Below, one piece after another: positions 9,979-19,792 of a stretch of DNA of 64,000 nt. The position numbers and the translations under genes were made by a program. The notes under the pieces are model-generated. The model did no database searches, was not told the DNA's origin, and worked only from the letters and a program-made list of their open reading frames with translations. The DNA comes from Methylibium sp035476815 (GTDB lineage: Bacteria > Pseudomonadota > Gammaproteobacteria > Burkholderiales > Burkholderiaceae_C): positions 68,830 to 132,829 of the forward strand of contig DATILD010000009.1 in assembly GCA_035476815.1 (NCBI GenBank), written 5' to 3'. Numbering within the stretch: the first letter of the stretch is position 1; every line of letters begins with the position of its first letter.

Positions 9979-10788
9979 ATGCAAGCCCTGCCGCCCTCGC
10001 CCCTGCCCAAGCGCACGCCCTGGCAGATCCAGCGTGCGGTCGTGTTCGCGCTGTTCATGCGCGAGCTCAAGGGACGGGTCGGCCACCAATGGCTGGGGCT
10101 GCTGTGGACGCTGGTCGAGCCGGTGGTGCATGTCGTCGTGGTCCTGCTGATGTTCGTCTACCTGCGTCACGTGACGCGCGCGAACGTCGAGCTGCCGGTC
10201 TACCTGGTGACCGGCCTGCTGCCCTTCTTCATGTTCCGCAACCTGGCGCTGCGCTGCGCCGATGCGGTGACCCAGAACCGTGGGCTGTTCGCCTACCGCC
10301 AGGTCAAGCCCATCGACACCATCGTCTCGCGTGCGCTGCTCGAGCTGAGCGTCTACAGCGCGGTCTACCTGCTGCTGCTGGCGGGCCTGGCCTGGCTGGG
10401 CTTCACGGTCTGGCCGGCGCGACCGCTGCCGCTGGCAGCCATGAGCCTGGTGCTGATCGCCCTCGGCGGCGCGCTCGGGCTGGTGCTGGCGATCGTCACC
10501 CACGAGCGGCCGCGGCTGCGCTCGCTGGTCGGCATGGCCTTCCTGCCGCTGTACCTGATGTCGGGCGTGATCATCCCGCTGGACCGGGTGCCGGCCGCCT
10601 ACCTGGAGTGGCTGATGCTCAACCCGGTGCTGCACCTGGTGGAGCTGTCGCGCGCGGGCTTCATCGCCTACTACCCGCCCTTGCCCGGCGCGACGCTGGC
10701 CTACCCGGCGGCCGTCGCGCTCGGGCTTGCCGCCCTGGGCATGAACCTGTACCGCGTGCAGCGCCGCGAGCTGCTCGCGATCGGTTGA
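9979..10788 (+). CDS. kpsM: Capsule ABC exporter, inner-membrane permease (KpsM/Wzm type)
   Basis: KpsM-type proteins form the membrane channel of ABC transporters that export finished lipid-linked polysaccharide across the inner membrane. The 269-aa protein has an N-terminal cytoplasmic stretch, the family segment RELKGRVGHQWLGLLWTLVEP, then six hydrophobic spans and the late motif NPVLHLVELSRAGF typical of ABC-2 polysaccharide permeases. It is followed after 16 bases by the ATPase gene, then kpsE and kpsD, the full Kps export set. Confidence 0.92.
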   Translation: MQALPPSPLPKRTPWQIQRAVVFALFMRELKGRVGHQWLGLLWTLVEPVVHVVVVLLMFVYLRHVTRANVELPVYLVTGLLPFFMFRNLALRCADAVTQNRGLFAYRQVKPIDTIVSRALLELSVYSAVYLLLLAGLAWLGFTVWPARPLPLAAMSLVLIALGGALGLVLAIVTHERPRLRSLVGMAFLPLYLMSGVIIPLDRVPAAYLEWLMLNPVLHLVELSRAGFIAYYPPLPGATLAYPAAVALGLAALGMNLYRVQRRELLAIG

Positions 10789-10804
10789 GCGGCCCCGGGA
10801 CGCC

Positions 10805-11539
10805 ATGATCGAGCTGCGCCGCCTCACCAAGTCCTACCCGACGCCGCACGGGCGCCGCTACATCTTCCGCGACCTCGACTTCCGTTTTCCTGACGATGCC
10901 AGCATCGGCCTGATCGGCCGCAACGGCGCCGGCAAATCGACGCTGATGCGACTGCTCGGCGGCATCGACATGCCCGACAGCGGCGCGGTCGTCACCGACG
11001 CGAGCATCTCCTGGCCGGTCGGGCTGTCCGGCGGCTTCCAGCCCTCGCTGACGGGCCGCGAGAACGTGCAGTTCGTCTGCCGCGTCTACGGCGCCACGCA
11101 GGACGCGATGCGCGAGAAGATCGCCTTCGTGCGCGAGTTCGCCGAGATCGGCGAGTACTTCGACCTGCCGGTGCGCTCCTACTCCTCCGGCATGCGCTCG
11201 CGGCTGGCCTTCGGCCTGAGCATGGCCTTCGACTTCGACTACTACCTGATCGACGAGGTGATGGCCGTCGGCGACCCGCAGTTCCGCAACAAGAGCCGCG
11301 AGGTGTTCCGCGGGAAGCTCGAGCGCTCGAACCTGATCCTGGTCTCGCACCAGATGGCCGACATCCGCAACTACTGCGACGTCGTGGTGCTGGTCGACCA
11401 GGGCCGCACCGAGCTCTACGAGGACATCGAGGCCGGCATCGCCGCCTACCAGGGTCCGGAGGGCGAGCTCCCGCAGCGCCGCCGGCCGCGCCGCCCGGGC
11501 CAGCCGGCCACGGGCCCCCGCATCGTGACCGACGACTGA
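10805..11539 (+). CDS. kpsT: Capsule ABC exporter, ATPase (KpsT/Wzt type)
   Basis: This subunit hydrolyses ATP to drive polysaccharide export through KpsM. The 244 residues show Walker A GRNGAGKST (38-46), the ABC signature as SSGMRSRLA (127-135), Walker B YYLIDE (146-151) and a switch histidine in VSHQMAD. The signature lacks the usual LSGGQ wording, as is normal for KpsT/Wzt. There is no long C-terminal glycan-binding domain as in O-antigen Wzt proteins, so a capsule-type, end-independent exporter is likelier. The last base overlaps the next ATG. Confidence 0.93.
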   Translation: MIELRRLTKSYPTPHGRRYIFRDLDFRFPDDASIGLIGRNGAGKSTLMRLLGGIDMPDSGAVVTDASISWPVGLSGGFQPSLTGRENVQFVCRVYGATQDAMREKIAFVREFAEIGEYFDLPVRSYSSGMRSRLAFGLSMAFDFDYYLIDEVMAVGDPQFRNKSREVFRGKLERSNLILVSHQMADIRNYCDVVVLVDQGRTELYEDIEAGIAAYQGPEGELPQRRRPRRPGQPATGPRIVTDD

Positions 11540-12645
11540 TGAAGCTCCAGACCCTGCTCACCCCGCGCCACCTCAAGCTGGCACTGATCGCCGTGCCGAT
11601 GGTGGTCGGCGCCCTGTACTTCGGGCTGATCGCCGCCGACCGCTACGTCAGCGAGTCCACCATCGCGGTGCGCCAGGCGGACAACGACACGCCGGCGCTC
11701 GGCAGCGCGGCGCTGCTGTTCGGCGGCGCCAATCCGTCGTCGCGCGAGGACACGCTCTACGTCCAGCAGTACATGCGCTCGCTCGGTCTGCTGCGCAAGC
11801 TCGACGAGCAGCTGAAGCTGCGCGAGCATTACGAGGACGCCGCCTTCGATCCGCTGTACCGCCTGTGGCACGGCGACAGCCAGGAGGACTTCCTCGACTA
11901 CTACCGCAAGCGCGTCGAGGTCCACTTCGACGATCCCTCCTCGCTGCTGACGGTGCGGGTACAGGGTTTCGAGCCCGCCTTCGCGCAGCGCCTCAACCAG
12001 GCCCTGCTCGAGGAGAGCGAGCGCTTCGTCAACGCCTTTTCGCAGCAGATCGCCACCGAGCAGCTGCGCTTCGCCGAGGGCGAGCTGAAGGCGGCGGCCG
12101 CCCGGCTGCAGACCGCGCGCGCCCAGGTGCTCGCGTTCCAGACCAAGAACCGGCTGCTGGACCCGCTCGCCCAGGCGCAGGCCAGCGGTGCGCTGACGGC
12201 CGAGCTGCAGGCCTCGCAGTCGCGGCTCGAGGCCGAGCTCAAGAGCCTGCGCAGCTACCTCAACGACGACGCGTACCAGGTCAAGGCGCTGCGCGGCCAG
12301 ATCGAGGGTCTGCGCGAGCAGCTGCAGTCCGAACGCAGCCGCACCACCAGCGCCGGCAAGGAGGGCGAGCGCCTCAATGCGCTGGCGGCCGACTTCCAGG
12401 CCCTGCAGCTGCAGGCCGAGTTCGCGCTGGACTCCTACAAGCTGGCGCTCGGCGCGGTCGAGAAGACCCGCCTCGACGCGACGCGCAAGCTCAAGACCCT
12501 GGTGGTGATCGAGCCGGCCTCGCTGCCCGAGTCCGCCGAGTACCCGGCGCGCCTGTACAACCTGCTGACGCTGCTGGTGGCCGCCACCTTGCTGTACAGC
12601 GTCGTGCGGCTGGTGCTCGCCACCATCCGCGAACACCAGGACTGA
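11539..12645 (+). CDS. kpsE: Capsule export inner-membrane/periplasmic adaptor (KpsE type)
   Basis: KpsE is a polysaccharide co-polymerase-like protein linking the ABC exporter to the outer-membrane channel. The 368-aa product has one membrane span near each end (residues 12-34, LKLALIAVPMVVGALYFGLI; and around 333-355, NLLTLLVAATLLYSVV) with a large periplasmic part rich in heptad-like helices (180-300: AEGELKAAAARLQTARAQVL and following). The C-terminal span is preceded by the proline-containing segment PASLPESAEYPARL usual in this family. Length is close to E. coli KpsE (382). Confidence 0.9.
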   Translation: MKLQTLLTPRHLKLALIAVPMVVGALYFGLIAADRYVSESTIAVRQADNDTPALGSAALLFGGANPSSREDTLYVQQYMRSLGLLRKLDEQLKLREHYEDAAFDPLYRLWHGDSQEDFLDYYRKRVEVHFDDPSSLLTVRVQGFEPAFAQRLNQALLEESERFVNAFSQQIATEQLRFAEGELKAAAARLQTARAQVLAFQTKNRLLDPLAQAQASGALTAELQASQSRLEAELKSLRSYLNDDAYQVKALRGQIEGLREQLQSERSRTTSAGKEGERLNALAADFQALQLQAEFALDSYKLALGAVEKTRLDATRKLKTLVVIEPASLPESAEYPARLYNLLTLLVAATLLYSVVRLVLATIREHQD

Positions 12646-12650
12646 TCCCC

Positions 12651-14411
12651 ATGCACGCTGCACCCGCCCCTTCCGTCCGCCGACCCGTCGCCCGCGCGCT
12701 GGGCCGCGGCCTGCTCGCGCTGCTGTGCCTGCCCTTGGGCGCAGCGGCCCAGTTCGTCATCGGCAACGAGGCCTTCGGCACCGGCGTGCGCGGCCTGACC
12801 GAGCTGCCGCCGCGCAACCCCGCCGCGGTCGCGGCGCCCGCGGCCAGCGCACCGGCGCTGCCGGCCGTCGCGCCTGCGCCTGCGCCGGCACAGGCTCAGC
12901 CCTTGCCGCCGGACCCGGCCACCGCCGCCAAGCCGCTGATGTTCGGCTCGCAGATCTTCACCGGCCGCTTCGGCAGCGAGACCTTCGGCGGTTTCAACCC
13001 CGACTACCTGATCGCCACCGGCGACCGCATCACGCTGCGCATGTGGGGCGCCTTCACCTACGAGGCGGTGGCCGCGGTCGATGCCCAGGGCAATGTCTTC
13101 ATCCCCAATGTCGGGCCGGTGGCGGTGCGCGGCGTGCGCAACGCTGACCTGAACCGCCGCGTCGAGACGGCCGTCAAACGCACCTTCCGCGCCAACGTCG
13201 GCGTGTATGCCTCGCTGGAGGCGGCCCAGCCCGTCAAGGTCTACGTGACCGGCTTCGTGCGCGCGCCCGGCCTGTACGGCGGCCTGTCGTCGGACTCGGT
13301 GCTCTACTACCTCGACAAGGCCGGCGGCATCGACCCCGACCGCGGCAGCTACCTGGCCGTCGACGTGCTGCGCGGCGGCAAGCCGCGGACGCGCATCAAC
13401 CTCTACCGCTTCCTGCTCGACGGCCAGATCGAGGCGCTGCAGCTGCAGGACGGCGACACTCTGGTCGCGGCACCGCGCAAGCACACCGTGCAGGTCGGCG
13501 GCGAGGTGCTGAACCCCTACATCTTCGAATTCGCCGAGCCGCGCGTGCGTGCCGTCGACCTGATCGCGATGGCGCGGCCGCGGCCGGGCGCCACCCACCT
13601 GAGCGTGGTCCGCAAGATCGGCGCCGAGCGACGCAGCGAGTACCACCCGCTGTCCGCCGCCGCCGAGGTCACGCTCGAGGATGGCGACGAGGTCACCTTC
13701 ACCGCCGACAAGTACCCCGGGACGATCCTGGTGCGCATCGACGGCGCCCACCTCGGCGAGCGCAGCGTCGTGCTGCCCTATGGCGCGCGGCTCAAGGACG
13801 CGCTGGCGCGGCTGAAGCCGGCGCCGCAGGCCCAGGTCGACGCGACCCAGCTGTTCCGCAAGTCGGTCGCCGCCAAACAGAAGGAGCTGATCGACGCCTC
13901 GCTGCGCAGCCTCGAGACCTACGCCCTCACCGCCCGCAGCGCCACCAGCGAGGAGGCCGCGCTGCGCACCCGCGAGAGCGACCTGATCCTGCAGTTCGTC
14001 GGCCGCGCCCGCAGCCTCGAGCCGCGCGGCCAGGTCGTGCTGGCGCGCGGCGGCGATGCCACCGACACGCTGCTGGAGGACGGCGACGTGCTGGTCGTCC
14101 CCGAGCGCAGCAACCTGGTGCTGGTCGGCGGCGAAGTGCTGTTCCCGACCGCGGTGGTGCACGACCCGCGCGCCAAGCCCGAGGACTACGTGCAGCGCGC
14201 CGGCGGCTACACCCAGGGGGCCGACCAAGCCCGCCTGATGGTGCTGCGCCAGGACGGCAGCACCGCGCTGGCCGATGCCGGCGGCCTGCAGCCGGGCGAC
14301 CAGCTGCTGGTGCTGCCGCGCATCGAGACCAAGAACATCGAGGTCACGCGCGGCATCACCCAGATCCTGTTCCAGATCGCCGTCGCCGCGCGCGCGCTGT
14401 TCAACCTGTGA
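12651..14411 (+). CDS. kpsD: Outer-membrane/periplasmic polysaccharide export protein (KpsD type, SLBB)
   Basis: KpsD proteins form the periplasmic/outer-membrane conduit for capsule. The 586-aa product starts with a signal peptide (residues 1-33, cut probably after LPLGAAA) without a lipobox, so it resembles KpsD rather than the lipoprotein Wza. A Pro/Ala-rich linker (50-88) precedes the poly_export domain (YLIATGDRITLRMWG, around 115-200), then SLBB-type repeats (KVYVTGFVRAPGLYGGL; HTVQVGGEVLNP; LVLVGGEVLFP). The ATG at 12651 lies 5 bases after kpsE; longer frames are shadows. Confidence 0.9.
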   Translation: MHAAPAPSVRRPVARALGRGLLALLCLPLGAAAQFVIGNEAFGTGVRGLTELPPRNPAAVAAPAASAPALPAVAPAPAPAQAQPLPPDPATAAKPLMFGSQIFTGRFGSETFGGFNPDYLIATGDRITLRMWGAFTYEAVAAVDAQGNVFIPNVGPVAVRGVRNADLNRRVETAVKRTFRANVGVYASLEAAQPVKVYVTGFVRAPGLYGGLSSDSVLYYLDKAGGIDPDRGSYLAVDVLRGGKPRTRINLYRFLLDGQIEALQLQDGDTLVAAPRKHTVQVGGEVLNPYIFEFAEPRVRAVDLIAMARPRPGATHLSVVRKIGAERRSEYHPLSAAAEVTLEDGDEVTFTADKYPGTILVRIDGAHLGERSVVLPYGARLKDALARLKPAPQAQVDATQLFRKSVAAKQKELIDASLRSLETYALTARSATSEEAALRTRESDLILQFVGRARSLEPRGQVVLARGGDATDTLLEDGDVLVVPERSNLVLVGGEVLFPTAVVHDPRAKPEDYVQRAGGYTQGADQARLMVLRQDGSTALADAGGLQPGDQLLVLPRIETKNIEVTRGITQILFQIAVAARALFNL

Positions 14412-16549
14412 TGCGCGCCGGCGAGCGGCTGCGCCGGCTGGTCCGGCGCCTGGGCGGCCGCCTGCCCGGCGCCGGGTCGCGACCGGCGCTGCTGCCGGCG
14501 CCACCGCATGGCGACCGGCCGGCCGGCCTGTGCCTGCGGCTGGCCGAGCCGCTGCCGGCCGGCTGGTACCTGCTGCGCACCACCTGCACGCTGCCGGCGC
14601 TGCGCAGCCGCGGGCGGCTGTGGCTCCTCGCCACCGGCGGCGCCGCCGACGACCCGCTGCCGCGGCAGCTGCCGCTGCGCCATGGCCGCCCGGCGATGCG
14701 ATTGCTGCATGTCACGGAGCCGACCCGCGTCGAGTTCGAACCGGCTCCCGGCAGCGACGAGGCGCGGGTGCAGCGCTTCAGCACGCTGCGCGTGCCGCGC
14801 ACGCTCGGGCGTCATTTCATGCACCGCCGGCTGCGGCGCTGGCACCCGGCCTATGCCGGGCTGTCCCATCTCGCGCTGTGGCGGCTGCCATTCGACGAAG
14901 TCTGGACCGACTACAACCTGCTGTTCGACCAGCCCTCGGCGGCGCGGCTCGACTACCCCGCCTGGATCGAGCGCGCCGAGACGCCGCGGCGCCTCACGCC
15001 GGCGCGTCAGCAGGACCTGGTGCGCGACTGGGTCGACCCGCCGCGCCTGCTGTGGCTGCTGGCCGCCGAGCCCGACGCGCCGCCCGACGCGCTGGCGCTC
15101 ACGCGCAGCAGCCTCGAGGCGCAGGGCTACCCGCACTGGGAGCTGCAGGTCCTGGGCGACGGCGATCCGGCCGCGGCGCTGCAGCGCTGCGACGCGGTCG
15201 GCTTCCTCGAGCCCGGCGACCGCCTGCGCGACGACGCGCTCTACCAGCTCGCGCGGGCGCTGCGCGATCAGCCTGCGGTCCAAGTCTGCTACAGCGACAG
15301 CGACCGGCTCGACCGCCAGGGCCGCCGCCAGGCGCCCTGGTTCAAGCCGGGCTTTTCGCGCGATCTGTGCCTGGCGCAGAACCTTCTGTCGCCGCTTGCC
15401 GTCGTGCGTGCCGGTGCGGTGGTGGCCGCCGGGGGGCTGCCGCCGGCGGCCGGCGCGGTCGGCGGCCACACGCTGGCCTACGGGCTGCTGCTGCGCGCGC
15501 TGGCCGGCCTGCCCGACCACGCCGTGCGCCGCCTGCCCGAGGTGCTGTGCCATGCGCGCGCGCAGCCGCGGTCGGCGGCGGGACAGGCCTGCGACGACGA
15601 CGCCGCGCTGCGGGCCGTCAATGCCTTGCTCGCCCCCGCCGGAGCGCATGCCGATCCGCTGGACAGCGGGCTGCGCCGCGTGCGCTGGCCGCTGCCCGAG
15701 CCGCGGCCGCTGGTCAGCCTGATCGTGCCGACGCGCAACGCGCTGCCGGTGCTGCGCACCTGCATCGAATCGATCACCCGCCTGACGCGCTACCGCCGCT
15801 ACGAGCTGCTGGTGGTCGACAACCAGTCGGACTGCCCGGCGACGCTGGCCTACCTCGACGCGCTGCAGGCCGAGGGCCGCGCCCGCGTGCTGCGCTGGGA
15901 CGCGCCGTTCAACTACTCGGCGATCAACAACTTCGCGGTGCGCCATGCCCAGGGCAGCGTGCTCGGGCTGATCAACAACGACGTCGAGGTGATCTCGCCC
16001 TACTGGCTCGACGAGATGGCGAGCCACGCGCTGCGCCCCGACATCGGCTGCGTCGGCGCCAAGCTCTACTTCCCCGACGACACCCTCCAGCATGCCGGCG
16101 TGGTGCTCGGCATCGGCGGCGTGGCCGGGCACGGCCACAAGTACCTGCCGCGCCATGCGGCGGGCTACTTCGACCGGCTGCGGCTGGTGCACGAGGCGAG
16201 CGCCGTCACCGGCGCCGTGCTGGTGCTGCGGCGCGAGGTGTTCGACGCCGTCGGTGGCTTCGACGAACAGGAGTTGCAGGTCGCTTACAACGACGTCGAC
16301 CTGTGCCTGCGCGTGATGCGCGCCGGCTGGCGCAACCTGTGGACGCCGCATGCCGAGCTCTACCACCATGAGTCCAAGACCCGCGGCAGCGACGACACGC
16401 CGGCCAAGCGGGCCCGCTGGCAAGCCGAAAGTGCCGTGATGCGTCGCCGCTGGCCCGAGTGGCTGGCCGACGATCCGTTCTACCACCCCCATCTGTCGCG
16501 CCACGTCGAGGACTATTCGCTCGAGGCTCCCCGCCCGGCGGTGCTCTAG
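14411..16549 (+). CDS. Large glycosyltransferase with degenerate and active GT2 domains
   Basis: This 712-aa cytoplasmic protein has two GT-A (family 2) units. The first, about residues 210-400, keeps a relict core (VCYSDSDRLD, PWFKPGFSRDLCLAQN), the equivalents of the VYTDEDKLD...PxFKPDWSPDLLLSQN motifs of two-domain rhamnosyl/fucosyl-type transferases. The second, about 433-690, is complete: SLIVPTRNALPVLRTCI, LVVDNQSD, INNDVEVI as the DxD, and YNDVDLCLRV near the end. The N-terminal 200 residues are unassigned. Rhamnose is a plausible donor given rfbBDAC upstream, but specificity cannot be read. Its ATG overlaps the kpsD stop. Confidence 0.85.
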   Translation: MRAGERLRRLVRRLGGRLPGAGSRPALLPAPPHGDRPAGLCLRLAEPLPAGWYLLRTTCTLPALRSRGRLWLLATGGAADDPLPRQLPLRHGRPAMRLLHVTEPTRVEFEPAPGSDEARVQRFSTLRVPRTLGRHFMHRRLRRWHPAYAGLSHLALWRLPFDEVWTDYNLLFDQPSAARLDYPAWIERAETPRRLTPARQQDLVRDWVDPPRLLWLLAAEPDAPPDALALTRSSLEAQGYPHWELQVLGDGDPAAALQRCDAVGFLEPGDRLRDDALYQLARALRDQPAVQVCYSDSDRLDRQGRRQAPWFKPGFSRDLCLAQNLLSPLAVVRAGAVVAAGGLPPAAGAVGGHTLAYGLLLRALAGLPDHAVRRLPEVLCHARAQPRSAAGQACDDDAALRAVNALLAPAGAHADPLDSGLRRVRWPLPEPRPLVSLIVPTRNALPVLRTCIESITRLTRYRRYELLVVDNQSDCPATLAYLDALQAEGRARVLRWDAPFNYSAINNFAVRHAQGSVLGLINNDVEVISPYWLDEMASHALRPDIGCVGAKLYFPDDTLQHAGVVLGIGGVAGHGHKYLPRHAAGYFDRLRLVHEASAVTGAVLVLRREVFDAVGGFDEQELQVAYNDVDLCLRVMRAGWRNLWTPHAELYHHESKTRGSDDTPAKRARWQAESAVMRRRWPEWLADDPFYHPHLSRHVEDYSLEAPRPAVL

Positions 16550-16675
16550 ACTTCAGGGCGGTTCGCCGCACGGTCGGCGGCAGCCCACGATCGGCTCCAT
16601 TCCCCTCCATTCCCACTTGCGCCGGGCACGCGGCTGGCCCGGCCTCCACACCCCAGCATAGCCCGTACTCACTGC

Positions 16676-19600
16676 ATGATCTCGATCCGCAGCGCCTTGC
16701 GCAGACTTTCGGGCCGTCCGGCCGGTCGCGGCCGCATCGACGGCCTGTGTCACGGCGTCGCGTGGGGCTGGGCGGTCGGTAGTGAGCACCCGGCCCGGCC
16801 GATCGAAGTCGAACTGCTGCTCGACGGCCAGGTGGTCGGTCGCGCGCCGGCCGATGCGCTGCGGCCGGACGTGACCCGGGCCCGCGCCAGCGGCCAGCGC
16901 TGCGGCTACACCCTCGACCTGCGCCCCCATCTCGACGCCTGCCGCGGCCAGGTGCTGTCGCTGCGCGACGCCGGCAACGGCGAGCCGCTCGGCAGCACGC
17001 TCACGCTGCTGCCCGGCGGCGGCAGCGGCGTGGTCGAGCGGATCAGCGGCATCGACGTGCTCGGCTGGGCGGTCTCGTTCGCCCCCGGCAGTGCGCCGGT
17101 CGAGGTCGAACTGCTGGTCGACGGCCAGGTCGCGGGCACCGCAAGGGCCGATCTCGAGCGCGCCGACTTCCGCGCCCAGCGGCTGCCGACGGTGCGCGCC
17201 GGCTTCCGCTGTCCGCTGCCGCCGCAGGCGCTCGACGGGCGGCCGCACAGCATCAGCGCACGCCTGCGCGGCAGCACGGCGCCGCTGTCGGGGCGGGCGC
17301 TCGAGTTCAGCGGCGAGGTCCGCGGCTACGTGGACACGATCAGCCGCGAGCGCATCGCCGGCTGGATCGCCAACCTCGGCGCGCCCGCGGAGCCGGTGCG
17401 CTTCGACCTGCGGGTCAACGGCCAGCGGGTCGCCGTGTCGCAGCTGCCGACCTTCGAACGCAAGGATGTCGAGACGAGCCTGTTCCCGACCGGCACCGCG
17501 GTCGCGCCGCTGGGCTTCGACGTCCGCCTGCCCGCGTCGCTGCGCTGGGGCGAGCGCGCGAACCTCGTCGAGGTCTGCGTGTCGGGCCGCGACGAGCCGC
17601 TGCTGCCGCTGTCCGGCGCGGTCGAGCCGCTGCAGGTGATCCGTGGCCTCGAGGGACTGGCCGCCGAGGTCGCCGCCCGCGCGAGCGGCGACGATCCGCA
17701 ACAGTCGGCGGTCGAACTCGCACTGCGTCAGCAACTCGCCCAGGCCATCGAGCAGCTGCGCCGCCAGCACGGCCGGTCGCCGGTGCTGGTGCACGGCGCG
17801 CGCGCCGCGGCTGCCGACGAGCCGGTCGACGTCATCGTGCCGGTCTACAAGGGCTACGACGAGACCCTCGCCTGCCTGCGCAGCGCGATCGCGGCGCGCG
17901 ACGATGGCCCGGCGATGGAGCTGATCGTCATCCACGATGCCGGCCCCGATCTCAAGCTGGCCGCCGAGCTGCGCCGCCTGGCCGCCGACGGCGCCTTCAC
18001 GCTGATCGAGAACGAGAAGAACCTCGGCTTCGTCGCCACCGTCAACCGCGGCATGCGGCTGCACCCGAAGCGCGACGTGGTGCTGCTGAACGCCGACACC
18101 GTGCTGCCGCGCGACTGGCTGGCCCGCCTGCAGCGCGCGGCGCGCGCCGAACCGAACATCGCCACCGTCACGCCGCTGTCCAACCGGGCGACGATCTTCA
18201 GCCTGCCGCGCACCTGCATCGACAACCCGATGCCCGACGGTGCCGACGTGCACCGGCTCGACGCGCTGTGCCACCGCCTCAACGACGGCGTGCGGGTCGA
18301 CGTGCCGACCGCGATGGGCTTCTGCATGTACGTGCGCCGCACCGCGCTCGAGGAGGTCGGCCTGTTCGACGAGGAGCGCTGGGCCAAGGGCTATGCCGAG
18401 GAGAACGACTTCTCGGTGCGCGCCACCGCGCGCGGCTGGCGCCACGTGGCGGCCTGCGACCTGTTCGTCGAACACCATGGTTCGGTGTCGTTCGCCGGCG
18501 AGAAGTCGGCGCGGGTGGCCGAGAACCTCGCCAAGCTCGATGCGCTCTACCCGGACTACGCGCCGCGCGTGCAGGACTGGATTCGCCACGACCCGATCGC
18601 GCTGGCGCGCGGCCGTGTCAACCTCGCGCTGATCGCCCCGCTGGCGCCCTCGTGGGTGCTGTTCGTGACCCACGGCCTGGGCGGCGGCACCGAGTCGGCG
18701 CTGCGCGGCCTGGTCGCCGAGCATGCGGGGCGCGGCGAGCGCGTGCTGGTGCTGCGCTCGACCCCGGGCGGGCGACTCGAGCTGGCGCCGGCCCTGACCG
18801 GCCACGAGGACCGGCTGGTCTGCGAGTACCCCGCCGCCACCCGCGCCGTCGATCTCGCCGAGCAGCTGCGGGCGCTGCCGATCACGCAGGTCCACGTCCA
18901 TCACACGCTCGGCTTCGGCCGCGACATCTGGGATCTGCCGGCGCTGCTCGGCGTGCCCTTCGACGTGACGCTGCACGACTTCTACCTGGCCTGCCCGCGC
19001 ATCACGATGATCGACGAGCTCGGCCAGTTCTGCGGCCAGCCCGAGGCCGCCGCCTGCGAGCGCTGCGTCGCCGCCGCGCCGCTGGACTACGACATCGGAC
19101 AACGGCTCGTCGAGCTCGGCGGCAGCGTCGCCGCGTGGCGGGCCTTCCATGCCGAGCGCCTGAGCGGCGCGCGCCGCGTGGTGGCGCCGAGCCGCGACAC
19201 CGCGGCGCGCGCGCAGCGCTACCTGCCGGGCGTCGGGGTGCGGGCCGAACCCCACAACGAGCCGGCCTACGCCCGCCCGGCCGGGACGGCCATCGCGGCC
19301 GCCGCGACGCCTTACACCGTGGCGGTGATCGGCGCGATCGGTCCGCACAAGGGGGTGGACCTGCTGCTCGCCTGCGCCAAGCAGTCGCTGCGCGAGGCCC
19401 TGCCGCTGCGCTTCGCCGTGATCGGCTACACCAGCCGCGATGCCGAGCTCGAGGCGCTGGACAACGTCAGCGTCAGCGGCCGCTACCACGCCGACGAGCT
19501 GCCGAACCTGCTGCGCGCCAGCGGCGCATCGCTGGCCCTGTTCCTCAGCGTCTGGCCGGAGACCTACAGCTACACGCTGTCGGAGGCCTGGCGCGCCGGC

Positions 19601-19792
19601 CTGCTGCCGGTGGCACTGGATCTCGGCGCGCCGGCCGAGCGCATCCGCGAGCGCGGCGACGGCGTGCTGGTGCCCTTCCCGGCCAGCGCCACCTCGGTGC
19701 TGGCCGCGCTGATGGCGGCGCTGCCGAGCGCCGCACCCGATGCGGTGGACTTCGGCCAGACCCGGGCCGCCACGGAGCGGGTGGCCGGATGA
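16676..19792 (+). CDS. Trimodular protein: three beta-rich repeats + GT2 + GT4 glycosyltransferases
   Basis: The 1038-aa product begins with three related units of about 100 residues (20-117, 118-212, 217-318) that share the pattern G-x-V/I-D/S-x(5-9)-G-W-A...VEVELLLDGQVVG...RPDV, a beta-sandwich-like module seen on many surface-glycan enzymes; I know no agreed name for it. A GT2 domain follows (383-640: VDVIVPVYKGYDETLACL, LLNADTVLPRDW as DxD), then a GT4 domain (about 660-1038: FVTHGLGGGTES, VIGAIGPHKGVDLLL, WPETYSYTLSEAWRAG). So one chain may add two successive sugars. A 126-base gap with no visible signal precedes it. Confidence 0.85.
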   Translation: MISIRSALRRLSGRPAGRGRIDGLCHGVAWGWAVGSEHPARPIEVELLLDGQVVGRAPADALRPDVTRARASGQRCGYTLDLRPHLDACRGQVLSLRDAGNGEPLGSTLTLLPGGGSGVVERISGIDVLGWAVSFAPGSAPVEVELLVDGQVAGTARADLERADFRAQRLPTVRAGFRCPLPPQALDGRPHSISARLRGSTAPLSGRALEFSGEVRGYVDTISRERIAGWIANLGAPAEPVRFDLRVNGQRVAVSQLPTFERKDVETSLFPTGTAVAPLGFDVRLPASLRWGERANLVEVCVSGRDEPLLPLSGAVEPLQVIRGLEGLAAEVAARASGDDPQQSAVELALRQQLAQAIEQLRRQHGRSPVLVHGARAAAADEPVDVIVPVYKGYDETLACLRSAIAARDDGPAMELIVIHDAGPDLKLAAELRRLAADGAFTLIENEKNLGFVATVNRGMRLHPKRDVVLLNADTVLPRDWLARLQRAARAEPNIATVTPLSNRATIFSLPRTCIDNPMPDGADVHRLDALCHRLNDGVRVDVPTAMGFCMYVRRTALEEVGLFDEERWAKGYAEENDFSVRATARGWRHVAACDLFVEHHGSVSFAGEKSARVAENLAKLDALYPDYAPRVQDWIRHDPIALARGRVNLALIAPLAPSWVLFVTHGLGGGTESALRGLVAEHAGRGERVLVLRSTPGGRLELAPALTGHEDRLVCEYPAATRAVDLAEQLRALPITQVHVHHTLGFGRDIWDLPALLGVPFDVTLHDFYLACPRITMIDELGQFCGQPEAAACERCVAAAPLDYDIGQRLVELGGSVAAWRAFHAERLSGARRVVAPSRDTAARAQRYLPGVGVRAEPHNEPAYARPAGTAIAAAATPYTVAVIGAIGPHKGVDLLLACAKQSLREALPLRFAVIGYTSRDAELEALDNVSVSGRYHADELPNLLRASGASLALFLSVWPETYSYTLSEAWRAGLLPVALDLGAPAERIRERGDGVLVPFPASATSVLAALMAALPSAAPDAVDFGQTRAATERVAG

